Below, piece by piece: positions 44,192-52,324 of a DNA stretch of 64,000 bases. Below the pieces are notes generated by a model, which ran no database searches, was not told where the DNA came from, and was given only the letters and a program-made list of their open reading frames with translations. This DNA comes from Pseudodesulfovibrio sp. zrk46 (GTDB taxonomy: Bacteria; Desulfobacterota; Desulfovibrionia; Desulfovibrionales; Desulfovibrionaceae), in NCBI RefSeq assembly GCF_012516435.1, contig NZ_CP051216.1, positions 1,862,001 through 1,926,000 on the forward strand, read 5' to 3'. Positions within the stretch are counted from its first letter, which is position 1. The number at the start of each line of letters is the position of its first letter. The translations under genes were made by a program, and so were the position numbers.

Positions 44192-45133
44192 TTAGCCTTC
44201 CAGCAGTTTGTCCCATGCGGGCAGCAGGGTGTCGATGGAGTTGGCCAGCAGCCGCATGAAGCGCAGTTCTATGTGAACCATCTCCTCGTCTTTCTTTCGC
44301 AGCCATTCGGACATCCAGGCGAACCGGAGGCCGAGGATCAGTTCCGGCAGTAGGGAGAGGCTTTCTTTGTCCAGTTGGCCCCTGTCATTAAGGGTTCTGA
44401 GCAGCGTGACGGCCAATCCGTGGACCAACGCGCGCGGCTCCTCAATACCGACACAACCAAAGCAGTTCGCAACGTCAAACAGCGCGGGGCGTATGCCCAT
44501 GAACTCCCAATCAATGACAGCGGCTACGGAGCGGTCATTCCAGATGATGTTGAGGGGGTGAAAGTCCCCCTGACACAGAGCGGTCGGCAGGTCGTTCCAG
44601 GCTTCGAACAGCGGGACCAGCACGGGCAGGACCGGCAGCAGGTCTTCATGCACGTCAGGACGGCGGGGCGCGATGGTGCCCATCAGTTCGTTGACGTAGT
44701 CCTCCAGAATGAAGGGCGGATCGTTGTCGAACTCATGTATGGAGTTGCCAGCCTCATGCAGGTCTGCAGTGAACTCTCCCAGCGATGCGCCGCGTTCGGT
44801 GTGGGTGACGAATTCCGGCTGGGGCAGAGGGTCGCCCGGCACAAAAGGAGAGATTTGAAAATACTCACCCTCTTTCTCCACGCAGAAGCGGCCATCCGGT
44901 CCGGGGAGATATGCCGGGATGGGCAAGCCTTCCTTTTTCAGCGCATCCAGGGTGCGACCGATCTTTTCGCGGCGGTCGAACTGGCCGGGGCGAAGGTGCT
45001 CCAGCATCCAGATGGCGCCGGTGTTGTCTTCCACGGCGGTTCTTCCGAGGCAGCGTTCAGGACTGCCTGGCAGCAATACATCAACGGAGACCGACTTGGG
45101 TGTCAGTCCCCATAGGGTGAGATTGTCGAGCAT
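44192..45133 (-). CDS. Aminoglycoside/choline-kinase-like phosphotransferase (APH family)
   Basis: A 313-residue protein of the APH/ChoK kinase fold. The catalytic loop is ALCQGDFHPLNIIWND (H-x-D-x2-x2-N pattern with the Asp in GDFHPLN) near residues 190-205 and the metal-binding stretch is AAVIDWEFMGIRPALFD. The P-loop-like glycine region is not obvious. Possible substrates include homoserine, choline, methylthioribose or an aminosugar; this cannot be resolved by eye. It sits 3 bp after an SDR gene and 2 bp before selO, forming a tight three-gene operon on the minus strand. Confidence 0.8.
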   Translation of the reverse strand: MLDNLTLWGLTPKSVSVDVLLPGSPERCLGRTAVEDNTGAIWMLEHLRPGQFDRREKIGRTLDALKKEGLPIPAYLPGPDGRFCVEKEGEYFQISPFVPGDPLPQPEFVTHTERGASLGEFTADLHEAGNSIHEFDNDPPFILEDYVNELMGTIAPRRPDVHEDLLPVLPVLVPLFEAWNDLPTALCQGDFHPLNIIWNDRSVAAVIDWEFMGIRPALFDVANCFGCVGIEEPRALVHGLAVTLLRTLNDRGQLDKESLSLLPELILGLRFAWMSEWLRKKDEEMVHIELRFMRLLANSIDTLLPAWDKLLEG

Positions 45134-45136
45134 GAA

Positions 45137-45886
45137 TCAGATTTTCCGGATATCGGCGATCTTGCCGTTATATTTTCCTGGGTCGTTGAGGAGAAAGTCC
45201 ACCAAACCGCGTGCGGATTGCTCGGGCGTGAGAAGCAGGCCTTCGTCCTTCCATGGCTGGAACACTTCCTTTAACTGGGAGGCACAGTGTCCTTCGCTGT
45301 TGCGGGCCTGGAACTGCATCTGCGTTTCCACGATGCCGGGTCGCCAGATGACGGTGGTGATGGGCGGGGCTTCGGCGGCCAGTTGGCGGGCGAGGTGTTC
45401 CTCGGCAGCCTTGGCTGCGCAATATGCGCCAATGCCGGGCTGAGCGCGCTCTGCCGCACCGGAGCCGAAGAATACGGCAAGGCCTTCGCCGCGCCACAGC
45501 AGTTGCGGTACGGCGTGGCGGATAAGCTGGTGGGCAGCGGTCACGGATGCGTCCATCACCTCTCGGAAACGGGTTTTGTTCAACTCCCAGACCGCCGGGC
45601 CGGGCGCAAGTATGCCCGCGGCGTGGATGAATCCGTAAAAGTCACCGAATTCGATGCCTACCTGTACCAGTTCCTGCGCCACATTGGACGTCGACACATC
45701 GCCGCTGATGCACACGGCCTTGACGCCGAGGTCTCGGCAGGCTGCGCTGGTCTCAAGCAGTTTGTCTTCTGAACGGGCGCCGAGCACGAGGTTGACGCCT
45801 TCCTTGGCAAGCTCCAGAGCCAGAGCCTTGCCGATTCCCATGGATGCCCCGGTCAGGACCAGGGTTTTATTCTTGAGCGAAGTCAT
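45137..45886 (-). CDS. Short-chain dehydrogenase/reductase
   Basis: A 249-residue classical SDR. The cofactor site is LVLTGASMGIGKALALELAKEG (T-G-x3-G-x-G), the NAG-equivalent is FIHAAGILAPG, and the catalytic Tyr/Lys pair lies in GIGAYCAAKAAEEHLARQLA (Y-x3-K), with Ser in FFGSGAAE. I use ATG 45886; the frame is open to 45916 without a better ribosome site. Substrate unknown. First gene of an SDR-kinase-selO operon and divergent from an aminotransferase gene. Confidence 0.87.
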   Translation of the reverse strand: MTSLKNKTLVLTGASMGIGKALALELAKEGVNLVLGARSEDKLLETSAACRDLGVKAVCISGDVSTSNVAQELVQVGIEFGDFYGFIHAAGILAPGPAVWELNKTRFREVMDASVTAAHQLIRHAVPQLLWRGEGLAVFFGSGAAERAQPGIGAYCAAKAAEEHLARQLAAEAPPITTVIWRPGIVETQMQFQARNSEGHCASQLKEVFQPWKDEGLLLTPEQSARGLVDFLLNDPGKYNGKIADIRKI

Positions 45887-45939
45887 ATACGATGCTTCCT
45901 TTCTTGGTCTAACCATATCCTTACGCGAGAATCAGTCAT

Positions 45940-47094
45940 ATGTCATTGAAAGTGAGCAAGCGTCGTCCCCTGGTGGCTCAGTCCGAAATCCGTAACATGT
46001 CCATCGAGTGTGCCAAAGTGAAGGGCATCAACCTCGCACAGGGCGTGTGTGACCTGCCCGTGCCCGATGAAGTCCTCAAGGGTGCCGAGGCTGCCATGGA
46101 GAAGGGCACCAATATTTACACTCGTTTCGATGGCCGTTGGGAGCTGCGCAAGGCCATTGCCGGCAAGCAGAAACGCTATACCGGCATGGACGTGAATCCC
46201 GAAGGGCAGGTGGTGGTTTCCGCCGGTGCTACGGGTGCGTTCTACTCCGCCTGTCTCGCCCTTCTGGACGAGGGCGACGAGGTCATCGTGTTCGAGCCGT
46301 ACTATGGCTATCACATCGTGACCATGGCCTCCCTTGGCATCAAGCCTGTCTACGTCACGCTGGAACCGCCGTCCTGGGAGTTTGTGGCCGAGGATCTGGA
46401 AAAGGCCGTGACATCCAAGACCCGCGCCATCATCGTGAACACCCCGTCCAATCCTGCGGGCAAGGTCTTCACCCGCGAAGAGCTTGCGTTGGTGGCAGAC
46501 TTTGCCGACGCCCACGACCTGTTTGTGTTCACAGATGAGATTTACGAGCACTTCGTGTTTGACGGACGGGAGCATATCTCTCCGGCCACGTTGCCGGGCA
46601 TGAGCCGACGCACCATCACCATCTCCGGCCTGTCCAAGGTCTTTGCCATCACTGGCTGGCGTCTTGGCTACGCCATTTGCGACCCGGAATGGGCGCTGGC
46701 CATCGGGCATTTCAGCGATCTGGTCTATGTCTGTGCCCCGGCTCCACTCCAAATCGGTGCGGCCCGTGGCTTGGATGAACTGGGCCCGGAGTATTATCAG
46801 GACGTTTCCGACGATCACGAAAAGAAACGTGATCTTTTCTGCAACACCCTGCGCGAGATCGGGCTCACTCCCCACGTCCCCGAAGGCGCATATTATACGC
46901 TGGCTGACGTCTCCTCACTGCCCGGCAATACTGCCAAGGAACGCGCCCTTCATCTGCTGGAAAAGACCGGTGTAGCTTGCGTGCCCGGCTCGGCTTTCTA
47001 TCAGGGCGAAGTGGGGGAAGGACTGGCCCGGTTCTGCTTTGCCAAGGAGATGCCCATTCTGGAAGACGCCATGGCGCGGTTGAGGAAGTTGTAG
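45940..47094 (+). CDS. PLP-dependent aminotransferase, class I (AspB-like)
   Basis: A 384-residue fold-type I aminotransferase. Landmarks are SIECAKVKGINLAQGVCDLPVP, IYTRFDGRWELRKAIAGK, VSAGATGAFYSACLALLDEGDEVIVFEPYYGYH, NTPSNPAGKVF, VFTDEIYEHFVFDG and SGLSKVFAITGWRLGY with the PLP Lys. The pattern is of aspartate/methionine-type or kynurenine/glutamine transaminase-like enzymes. The start is ATG 45940 with only a weak ribosome site. It is 2 bp upstream of the zinc-finger gene. Confidence 0.88.
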   Translation: MSLKVSKRRPLVAQSEIRNMSIECAKVKGINLAQGVCDLPVPDEVLKGAEAAMEKGTNIYTRFDGRWELRKAIAGKQKRYTGMDVNPEGQVVVSAGATGAFYSACLALLDEGDEVIVFEPYYGYHIVTMASLGIKPVYVTLEPPSWEFVAEDLEKAVTSKTRAIIVNTPSNPAGKVFTREELALVADFADAHDLFVFTDEIYEHFVFDGREHISPATLPGMSRRTITISGLSKVFAITGWRLGYAICDPEWALAIGHFSDLVYVCAPAPLQIGAARGLDELGPEYYQDVSDDHEKKRDLFCNTLREIGLTPHVPEGAYYTLADVSSLPGNTAKERALHLLEKTGVACVPGSAFYQGEVGEGLARFCFAKEMPILEDAMARLRKL

Positions 47095-47096
47095 CT

Positions 47097-47432
47097 ATGA
47101 ACGAGAAGCAGAAGCAGGAGTTCAAGGGCTTTGCCGCGGCCGAGATCGAGGAGTTGAAAAAGGAGATTCCCCGGCTCAAGGAGTTGGTCAAGCCCGTGGC
47201 GCCGGACAACGCCATCGGTCGCATTTCGCGCATGGACAACATCGTGAACCAGTCCGTGGCCAAGGCGCAGCTCTCCAAGGCCAAGGTTCGACTGGTGCGT
47301 CTGGAAGAAGCCCTGAAGCGGGTGGATGAGGACGAGGACTTTGGTCTGTGCATGGATTGTGGCGATCCCATTCCCATGGCGCGGCTCAAGGCCATGCCTG
47401 AGACGCCTTTCTGCGTGGAGTGCGCTGAATAA
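47097..47432 (+). CDS. DksA/TraR family zinc-finger protein
   Basis: A 111-residue protein. The first 75 residues are charged and helical, including AAAEIEELKKEIPRLKELV and SKAKVRLVRLEEALKRVDEDEDFG, consistent with a coiled-coil tip that enters the RNA polymerase secondary channel. The C-terminal zinc finger is LCMDCGDPIPMARLKAMPETPFCVECA, with C-x2-C and C-x2-C. It is a small DksA/TraR-like transcription factor. It begins 2 bp after the aminotransferase gene. Some members act without ppGpp. Confidence 0.85.
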   Translation: MNEKQKQEFKGFAAAEIEELKKEIPRLKELVKPVAPDNAIGRISRMDNIVNQSVAKAQLSKAKVRLVRLEEALKRVDEDEDFGLCMDCGDPIPMARLKAMPETPFCVECAE

Positions 47433-47533
47433 CAACTTCTTTCAGTGTGATCATTGACCGGCTTCGACATGCCGGGTAATACATACCGGCCTTTCGTTTT
47501 TATTTGGAAAGACGGATTGTATCTGAGGATAGC

Positions 47534-48766
47534 ATGTCGGGAAAGCCTGTCGTCCCTGTGGATGAAGAAGCTGTAAAAGCGGTCATCCAGAGCAAGGAAA
47601 TATATACGGCATTTCAGCCAATCGTCTCGGTCTCCACCAAGTCTGTGGTGGGGTTCGAGTCCTTTTCCCGTGGCGGCAACAGTATGGATCCGACCATGTT
47701 GTTCCATCCCGATCTTTCTCCCGAGACCAAGCTGGAAGTGGACAGATTGTGTCGTGAGAAGTCGCTCCTGCAATTTCGCAGTATTCTCGGCTCCCGCGAT
47801 GACCTGTTGCTGTTCATGAACATCAACCCCGCCATCCTCTCCCATGTGAAGGAGAAGTCCTCCTACCTCAAGGAGCAGATTGAGGCGTACGGCATTGATC
47901 CCGAAAACGTGGTGGTGGAGATTCCCATGTGTGCGGCTACGTCCATGGTGGTGCTGGAGTATGCGGATCTCTATCGCAGCTTTGGCTTCAAGACAGGGCT
48001 GGACGCGTGCTCCATCCATGACACCTGGGGAAAGCTGATCTCTGCGCTCAAGCCTCAGTTCGTCAAAGTCGGGCATTCTTTTTATGACGCGAATGACTCT
48101 GCCCCCTATGCGGCCAAGGCGCTGGAAGGGTTGCTCGAAGTGGCCGACAAGGCCGGGTCTGTCGTTATCGGGCAGGGCGTGGAAAAGGAGGAGGACTCCT
48201 TCCGTCTACTCATGTCCGGCATCAACTTGCAGCAGGGTTTCTACTACACCAAGGACGAGAAAGATATGACGGGCGATCCGACCCGTATGTTCTTCCGCAA
48301 GATCGCTGCCACCTATGATCGCTACAAGAAGGTGCGCGGGGCTGAGGTGAAGAGTAGAAAAGAGCGCGTCCACGCCATGTTCAAGAGCGTAACCGCTGCC
48401 TGCAATCGTTTCGTCAATGTCCCGCAGAGCAAATTTGAAACCTCATGCAGGGCGCTGTCCACCAAGCTCGATGAGATCGTCTCCATCTTCGTGCTCGATG
48501 GTCAGGGCATACAGCTTACCTCCCGGCCCCATACCGAGCCCGCTCCAGGGCGCTCTGCCTGTGATGGTATCGTGGGTACGGGCGTAGGGGTGGATCACTC
48601 CCTCAATGATTACGTCGTGTATCTGGATATGGGCTACGGTAAGTTTGTCTCGCCGCCCTTTACCTCGCACTATACTGGCGAGCCTGCCTGTATCGTGAGC
48701 AAGCCCTTCATAGGTGACGGCGGCAAGCGCTACATCCTGTGTGTGGAAATGCCGTATCCGGCGTAA
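47534..48766 (+). CDS. Degenerate EAL-domain protein with C-terminal sensor-like domain (YkuI-like)
   Basis: A 410-residue cytosolic protein, started at ATG 47534 behind GAGGA; TTG 47504 is also open. Residues about 20-255 follow the EAL layout: FQPIVSVSTKSVVGFESFSR (EAL is ESF), LFMNINPAILS, VVVEIP, TGLDACS where LDDFG is expected, PQFVKVG for the LKID region, and VIGQGVE for AEGVE. The second loop Asp and a conserved Glu are changed, so c-di-GMP hydrolysis is unlikely; it may bind c-di-GMP or be a scaffold. Residues about 290-410 resemble the PAS/Cache-like YkuI_C domain (LDEIVSIFVLDGQGIQLTSRP). It is separate from the operon upstream by about 100 bp. Confidence 0.75.
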   Translation: MSGKPVVPVDEEAVKAVIQSKEIYTAFQPIVSVSTKSVVGFESFSRGGNSMDPTMLFHPDLSPETKLEVDRLCREKSLLQFRSILGSRDDLLLFMNINPAILSHVKEKSSYLKEQIEAYGIDPENVVVEIPMCAATSMVVLEYADLYRSFGFKTGLDACSIHDTWGKLISALKPQFVKVGHSFYDANDSAPYAAKALEGLLEVADKAGSVVIGQGVEKEEDSFRLLMSGINLQQGFYYTKDEKDMTGDPTRMFFRKIAATYDRYKKVRGAEVKSRKERVHAMFKSVTAACNRFVNVPQSKFETSCRALSTKLDEIVSIFVLDGQGIQLTSRPHTEPAPGRSACDGIVGTGVGVDHSLNDYVVYLDMGYGKFVSPPFTSHYTGEPACIVSKPFIGDGGKRYILCVEMPYPA

Positions 48767-48772
48767 AGATCG

Positions 48773-50380
48773 CTATTCCGCTTCGGGCAGCAGCTCGATT
48801 TCCGACAAATCCAGCTCCTTGCTGATGTGCGAGGCAAGACCGATACCGGCCTCGCGGAATACGTTGAAAGACGTATGGACGCCTGCCTCACGCAGAATAT
48901 CCACTTCATCATCGTACTGGGCAATCGCCGCGATCTCGCCGGGGAATTGGCGTTCGCGCAGCTTCTCGGCAATGTGCAGCTGAGTCTGCAGGTTAGGAAT
49001 GGTGAGGACGATGAGTTGCACCTGTCCACCGGTTTCCGGGAGCTTGCTCCAGAAATCGGCGTCTGTGGCGTCTGCCAGGGCCACCTGATAGCCTTGCTCC
49101 AGCAGTCGGTCCACGGTGACGTCCGAAAAGTCGAGCCCCAGCACGACCGGGCCGTGTTTTTGCGTGAAGTATCGATACGTGCCTTCACCCACGCGGCCCA
49201 TGCCGAAGATGATGATCTTCCATGTGCCAGCTTCGTACGGTTCTTCATCAGGGTGACGTTCTGCCGTCTGAAACCGTCTGAGTGAACTGCTGAAGCGATC
49301 GAAGAGGCAGTCTGCCGTGCGGTTGAATGGAGCGGCCACGACAAAGGAGATGGACAGGGCCACCGCGATGGCCAGCAGCCAGTCTGACGAGAGCCAGCCG
49401 GAGTTCACGGCAAGGGTGCCCACGATGAGACCGAATTCACTGTAGTTGGCAAGGTTCCAACTGGTGATGAAAGAGGTCCTCGCCTTGAGCTTGAACCGGG
49501 TGAAGAGCCAGAAGAACAGGGCAATTTTGAGCGGCAGGGCACAGATGAGAATCATGGACGCCCCCAGCGTCTGCATGGATGGCAGCCCCGCCAGCCCGAT
49601 CTCAAGGAAGAAGCCCACCAGCAGGAAATCCTTGATGTTCATGAGGGAGTTGGCCAACTCCTTGGCCCGGTCATGGGACGCCAGCATGATGCCCACGATC
49701 AGTGCGCCCAGATCCGCCTTGAGGCCTACCGCTTCAAAGGCAGCGGCTCCGGCCACAAAGGCGAGGAAGAAGCCGAACAGTACCTGCAATTCGCCGTGAC
49801 CGATGCGGTCGAGCATCCTGATGAAGATCCATCGCGCCACTGGCAGGATGGCGATGAGGGCCAACGCCCACGGCGTGGGCAGCTTGCCCGTGGAGAAGGT
49901 CAGAAACAGGACCGCAAAGATATCCTGCATGATGAGGACGCCGATGGCTGTGCGGCCATTGAGGGAGCTGGAGCGTCCGCTCTCTTCAAGGATTTTTACC
50001 GCGAACACTGTCGACGAGAAGCTCAGGGCAAAGGCCACGAGCAGGGCGGTCGTCCAGTCGAGCCCGGCAAAGAAGGCGAGCCCGGTAGAGGAAAGGCCCA
50101 TGAGTCCCACGGCAAAGATTCCCACGGTAATGAGCATGTGGATGGTGGCCCCGCCCCATACTTCGGGGCGCAGCAACCCTTTGATCTTGAGCTTGAGGCC
50201 GATGGAGAAGAGCAGAATGGTGACGCCGATGTCCGCGATCTCCTGAAGAACCGGTCCGGTCTGGTAGCCCTGTGTGGACAGGGCGAATCCTGCAGCAAGA
50301 TACCCCACCAAAGGGGGGAGGTTGATGAGGCTTGCAAGGTAGCCGCATCCGAAGGCGAGCAGGATTATGAGCGGATCCAT
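48773..50380 (-). CDS. Monovalent cation:proton antiporter, CPA2 (KefB-like) with RCK domain
   Basis: A 535-residue membrane protein with about twelve transmembrane segments (from MDPLIILLAFGCGYLASLINLPPLVGYLAAGFALS to about residue 380) followed by a cytosolic RCK/TrkA_N domain: IIIFGMGRVGEGTYRYFTQKHG, then LADATDADFWSKLPETGGQ. The Kef-type core has GVLIMQDIFAVLFL and LKADLGALIVGIML. The ATG at 50380 has AGGAG upstream; the frame to 50476 is spurious. It lies 8 bp after a potassium-channel gene and may form a K+ handling unit with it. Glutathione gating residues of true KefC are not evident. Confidence 0.88.
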   Translation of the reverse strand: MDPLIILLAFGCGYLASLINLPPLVGYLAAGFALSTQGYQTGPVLQEIADIGVTILLFSIGLKLKIKGLLRPEVWGGATIHMLITVGIFAVGLMGLSSTGLAFFAGLDWTTALLVAFALSFSSTVFAVKILEESGRSSSLNGRTAIGVLIMQDIFAVLFLTFSTGKLPTPWALALIAILPVARWIFIRMLDRIGHGELQVLFGFFLAFVAGAAAFEAVGLKADLGALIVGIMLASHDRAKELANSLMNIKDFLLVGFFLEIGLAGLPSMQTLGASMILICALPLKIALFFWLFTRFKLKARTSFITSWNLANYSEFGLIVGTLAVNSGWLSSDWLLAIAVALSISFVVAAPFNRTADCLFDRFSSSLRRFQTAERHPDEEPYEAGTWKIIIFGMGRVGEGTYRYFTQKHGPVVLGLDFSDVTVDRLLEQGYQVALADATDADFWSKLPETGGQVQLIVLTIPNLQTQLHIAEKLRERQFPGEIAAIAQYDDEVDILREAGVHTSFNVFREAGIGLASHISKELDLSEIELLPEAE

Positions 50381-50388
50381 CGGGTCTC

Positions 50389-51171
50389 CTATCGATTGAT
50401 TTTTTCCTGACTGCGAACCACGCCACGGGTGACGATGCCGATTACCAGTGCGAACATGAAATAGCTGACAAGGCACTGGAAAATGAGCATCAGCTTACCG
50501 TCCCATGTCTGGGGAACGAAGTCGCCGAAGCCAAGCGTGGTCATGGTGACCACGGTATAATAGAGGGAATTGATGAATATGTCGCCACCATTTGCGGTGA
50601 AGTTGAATGGCAGCGGGGCCTTGACCATGATGTGGATGCCTTCCAGTGTCGCGTTGACCAGCGTGAATCCGGCCAGCATGTTGAAGTAAGTGGTCAGCAG
50701 CTTGGACACGTCGCCCCATGTGGCGACATTGCCCGGCTTGAGCATGACCGGGATGAAGTGCAGGAAGGATTTCAAATGCCAGATCAGGACGGTCAGCACC
50801 ACCAGAGTCATGGCGATGATGCCTTCGTTATAGGCTCCGAGGATGACGCTGGTAATGCCTGCCAAAAAGCCGACAATGCCTGACGCAATAAGGGTTTCGC
50901 GGTCGGCAAGGGTGCGCAGGGCCGCGTGCGTCTTTTTAAGGTAGGCGTTGCGTCTGTTATGGAACAGAATGCCTGCTGTAGCGACGATGCTGCCGTTGAG
51001 GGCGGCCAGAGATATGTCGGCCAGATCAACCGAGTTGTCGTTCAGGTCGGCGGTCAAGTGAGTCGGGAAAAGCTCGCTGAGTACGATTAACGTCACCACC
51101 CCGAAGAACAGGCTGGGGACGTAGTGGGTCAGGAATGCTTTGCTCAGGGCGGATTGTTGTTTCTTGCTCAT
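50389..51171 (-). CDS. Two-pore-segment K+ channel family protein (Ion_trans_2)
   Basis: A 260-residue membrane protein. Hydrophobic segments occur near the N-terminus (VPSLFFGVVTLIVLSELF) and in the middle (ASGIVGFLAGITSVILGAY, IIAMTLVVLTVLIWHLKSF). The channel pore near residues 210-225 reads NSLYYTVVTMTTLGFGDFVP, with the selectivity filter TLGFGD, then an inner helix (LIFQCLVSYFMFALVIGIVTRGV). It is longer than a minimal 2TM channel, with four to five segments in front of the pore. The ATG at 51171 is chosen, with GGGAG upstream. It is 8 bp before the CPA2 antiporter gene. Confidence 0.86.
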   Translation of the reverse strand: MSKKQQSALSKAFLTHYVPSLFFGVVTLIVLSELFPTHLTADLNDNSVDLADISLAALNGSIVATAGILFHNRRNAYLKKTHAALRTLADRETLIASGIVGFLAGITSVILGAYNEGIIAMTLVVLTVLIWHLKSFLHFIPVMLKPGNVATWGDVSKLLTTYFNMLAGFTLVNATLEGIHIMVKAPLPFNFTANGGDIFINSLYYTVVTMTTLGFGDFVPQTWDGKLMLIFQCLVSYFMFALVIGIVTRGVVRSQEKINR

Positions 51172-51234
51172 GCGATTTCTCCCAATCAATACGCAGTATT
51201 GTCATAGAAATTCGCATGGCGCAACAAAAGTGGA

Positions 51235-52047
51235 TCAGTCCGGGGTGCTCAGTCGTATGATGGTACGTGATTCCGGCTTGATGACCTCGAAGGTTCTTGC
51301 CCAGTGTTTTTTGATCAGACGGTCCATGAGGCCGGAATCCTTGGCCTTGGTCAGGGCGGATGTAATGAACTCGGCCAGATTAGGCTCGGATGGGGTGACG
51401 TAAAATACGAAGTCCCGATCATAGACGAACATCAGATGCGGTTCGATGGCGAGTTGGCGATAGCTGTCAGCCTCTTCGAGAATTTCCGTGAAGCCGCGCG
51501 GGAAATAGTCCACGCCCCGGTCGCCCCTTTCCAGCATGCCGTAGAAGAGACGCCAGTTGGCCAGTTCCAGGACGGGGAGGTCGTTGAACTTCCATATGTC
51601 CGCATCGAACCACTGAGTGCCGAGCCCTGCAGTGAGTTTTAGCGTGCGGAGTTGCTGGGCAGATTTGATGCGGCTGAAGGTGTTCAATTGGTTGCGGTTC
51701 ACCAGCATGATACGATGACCGATGAGACCGTTGGTCAGGGGAACATGGGTGCTGAGGTACTTGTTGTCGCGCTCCTCACTGCTGATCAACCACAGCACAT
51801 TGATTTGCCCCCTGTCGAACATGCTGCGCTCCCGCAGGTGAGGCAGGTTCGGGAACTTCTCGATTTCCACTTCATGCCCGTCCATTTTCAGAGCAGTAGT
51901 GAGAATATTGAAGAAGTATTCATGTTGTCCATTCTCGTAGATGGGCATGCGAAGCTTGATTTTCGCTGCCATGGCCGAAGATGCGGCCATCAAGATAAAG
52001 GATAGGGCTGCGAATAATATAAATGTAATCGAACGCGAAATTCTCAT
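51235..52047 (-). CDS. Periplasmic solute-binding protein family 3-like, orphan
   Basis: A 270-residue exported protein with a signal peptide ending ...MAASSAMA near residue 27. The mature part resembles SBP_bac_3 (LRMPIYENGQHEYFFNILTTALKMDG, then LKLTAGLGTQWFDADIW and FITSALTKAKDSGLMDRLIKKHWA) but is degenerate, lacking the usual amino-acid carboxylate-binding Arg pattern. No transporter genes adjoin. Proteins like this often serve as sensors or have unknown roles in Desulfovibrio-type genomes. It is about 60 bp upstream of the K+ channel gene and transcribed with it or separately. Confidence 0.72.
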   Translation of the reverse strand: MRISRSITFILFAALSFILMAASSAMAAKIKLRMPIYENGQHEYFFNILTTALKMDGHEVEIEKFPNLPHLRERSMFDRGQINVLWLISSEERDNKYLSTHVPLTNGLIGHRIMLVNRNQLNTFSRIKSAQQLRTLKLTAGLGTQWFDADIWKFNDLPVLELANWRLFYGMLERGDRGVDYFPRGFTEILEEADSYRQLAIEPHLMFVYDRDFVFYVTPSEPNLAEFITSALTKAKDSGLMDRLIKKHWARTFEVIKPESRTIIRLSTPD

Positions 52048-52224
52048 GGTCGCACTGTTTGATATTTAGTTGTATCAGTCAATGATATATTTGCGAGACT
52101 CTTTCCAAGTAGCTGCTTTTGTGCACCTTAGAGGGAGCGACAGTCGGTGTGTTTGGCAGAAAATCTAGAGAATTTCCAGACAATTGATTCGGCCAGTTTT
52201 CGGATGCAATCGGTCGCTCAACCC

Positions 52225-52253
52225 TTGACTATCTTGGTATTCTGGCTTAACAA
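52225..52253 (+). promoter_or_regulatory. Candidate promoter for the ffh-rpsP operon
   Basis: TTGACT (52225-52230), 17-bp spacer and TAACAA (52248-52253). It lies in the 277-bp gap between the divergent solute-binding protein gene and ffh, in which I see no other feature. A start near 52260 gives a 65-nt leader. Confidence 0.4.
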
Positions 52254-52324
52254 ACCTCCTCTTTGCCCGCGCTGGATGGGATTTTTGCGCGTGGAGACTG
52301 ATAGATTATAGGGAGATAGGACAC

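Noticed and set aside
47440-47500. Terminator after the DksA/TraR-like gene
   Set aside because: Overlapping CCGGC/GCCGG pairs exist near 47459-47491 and a T-rich stretch follows, but stems are only five bases and the alternatives compete.
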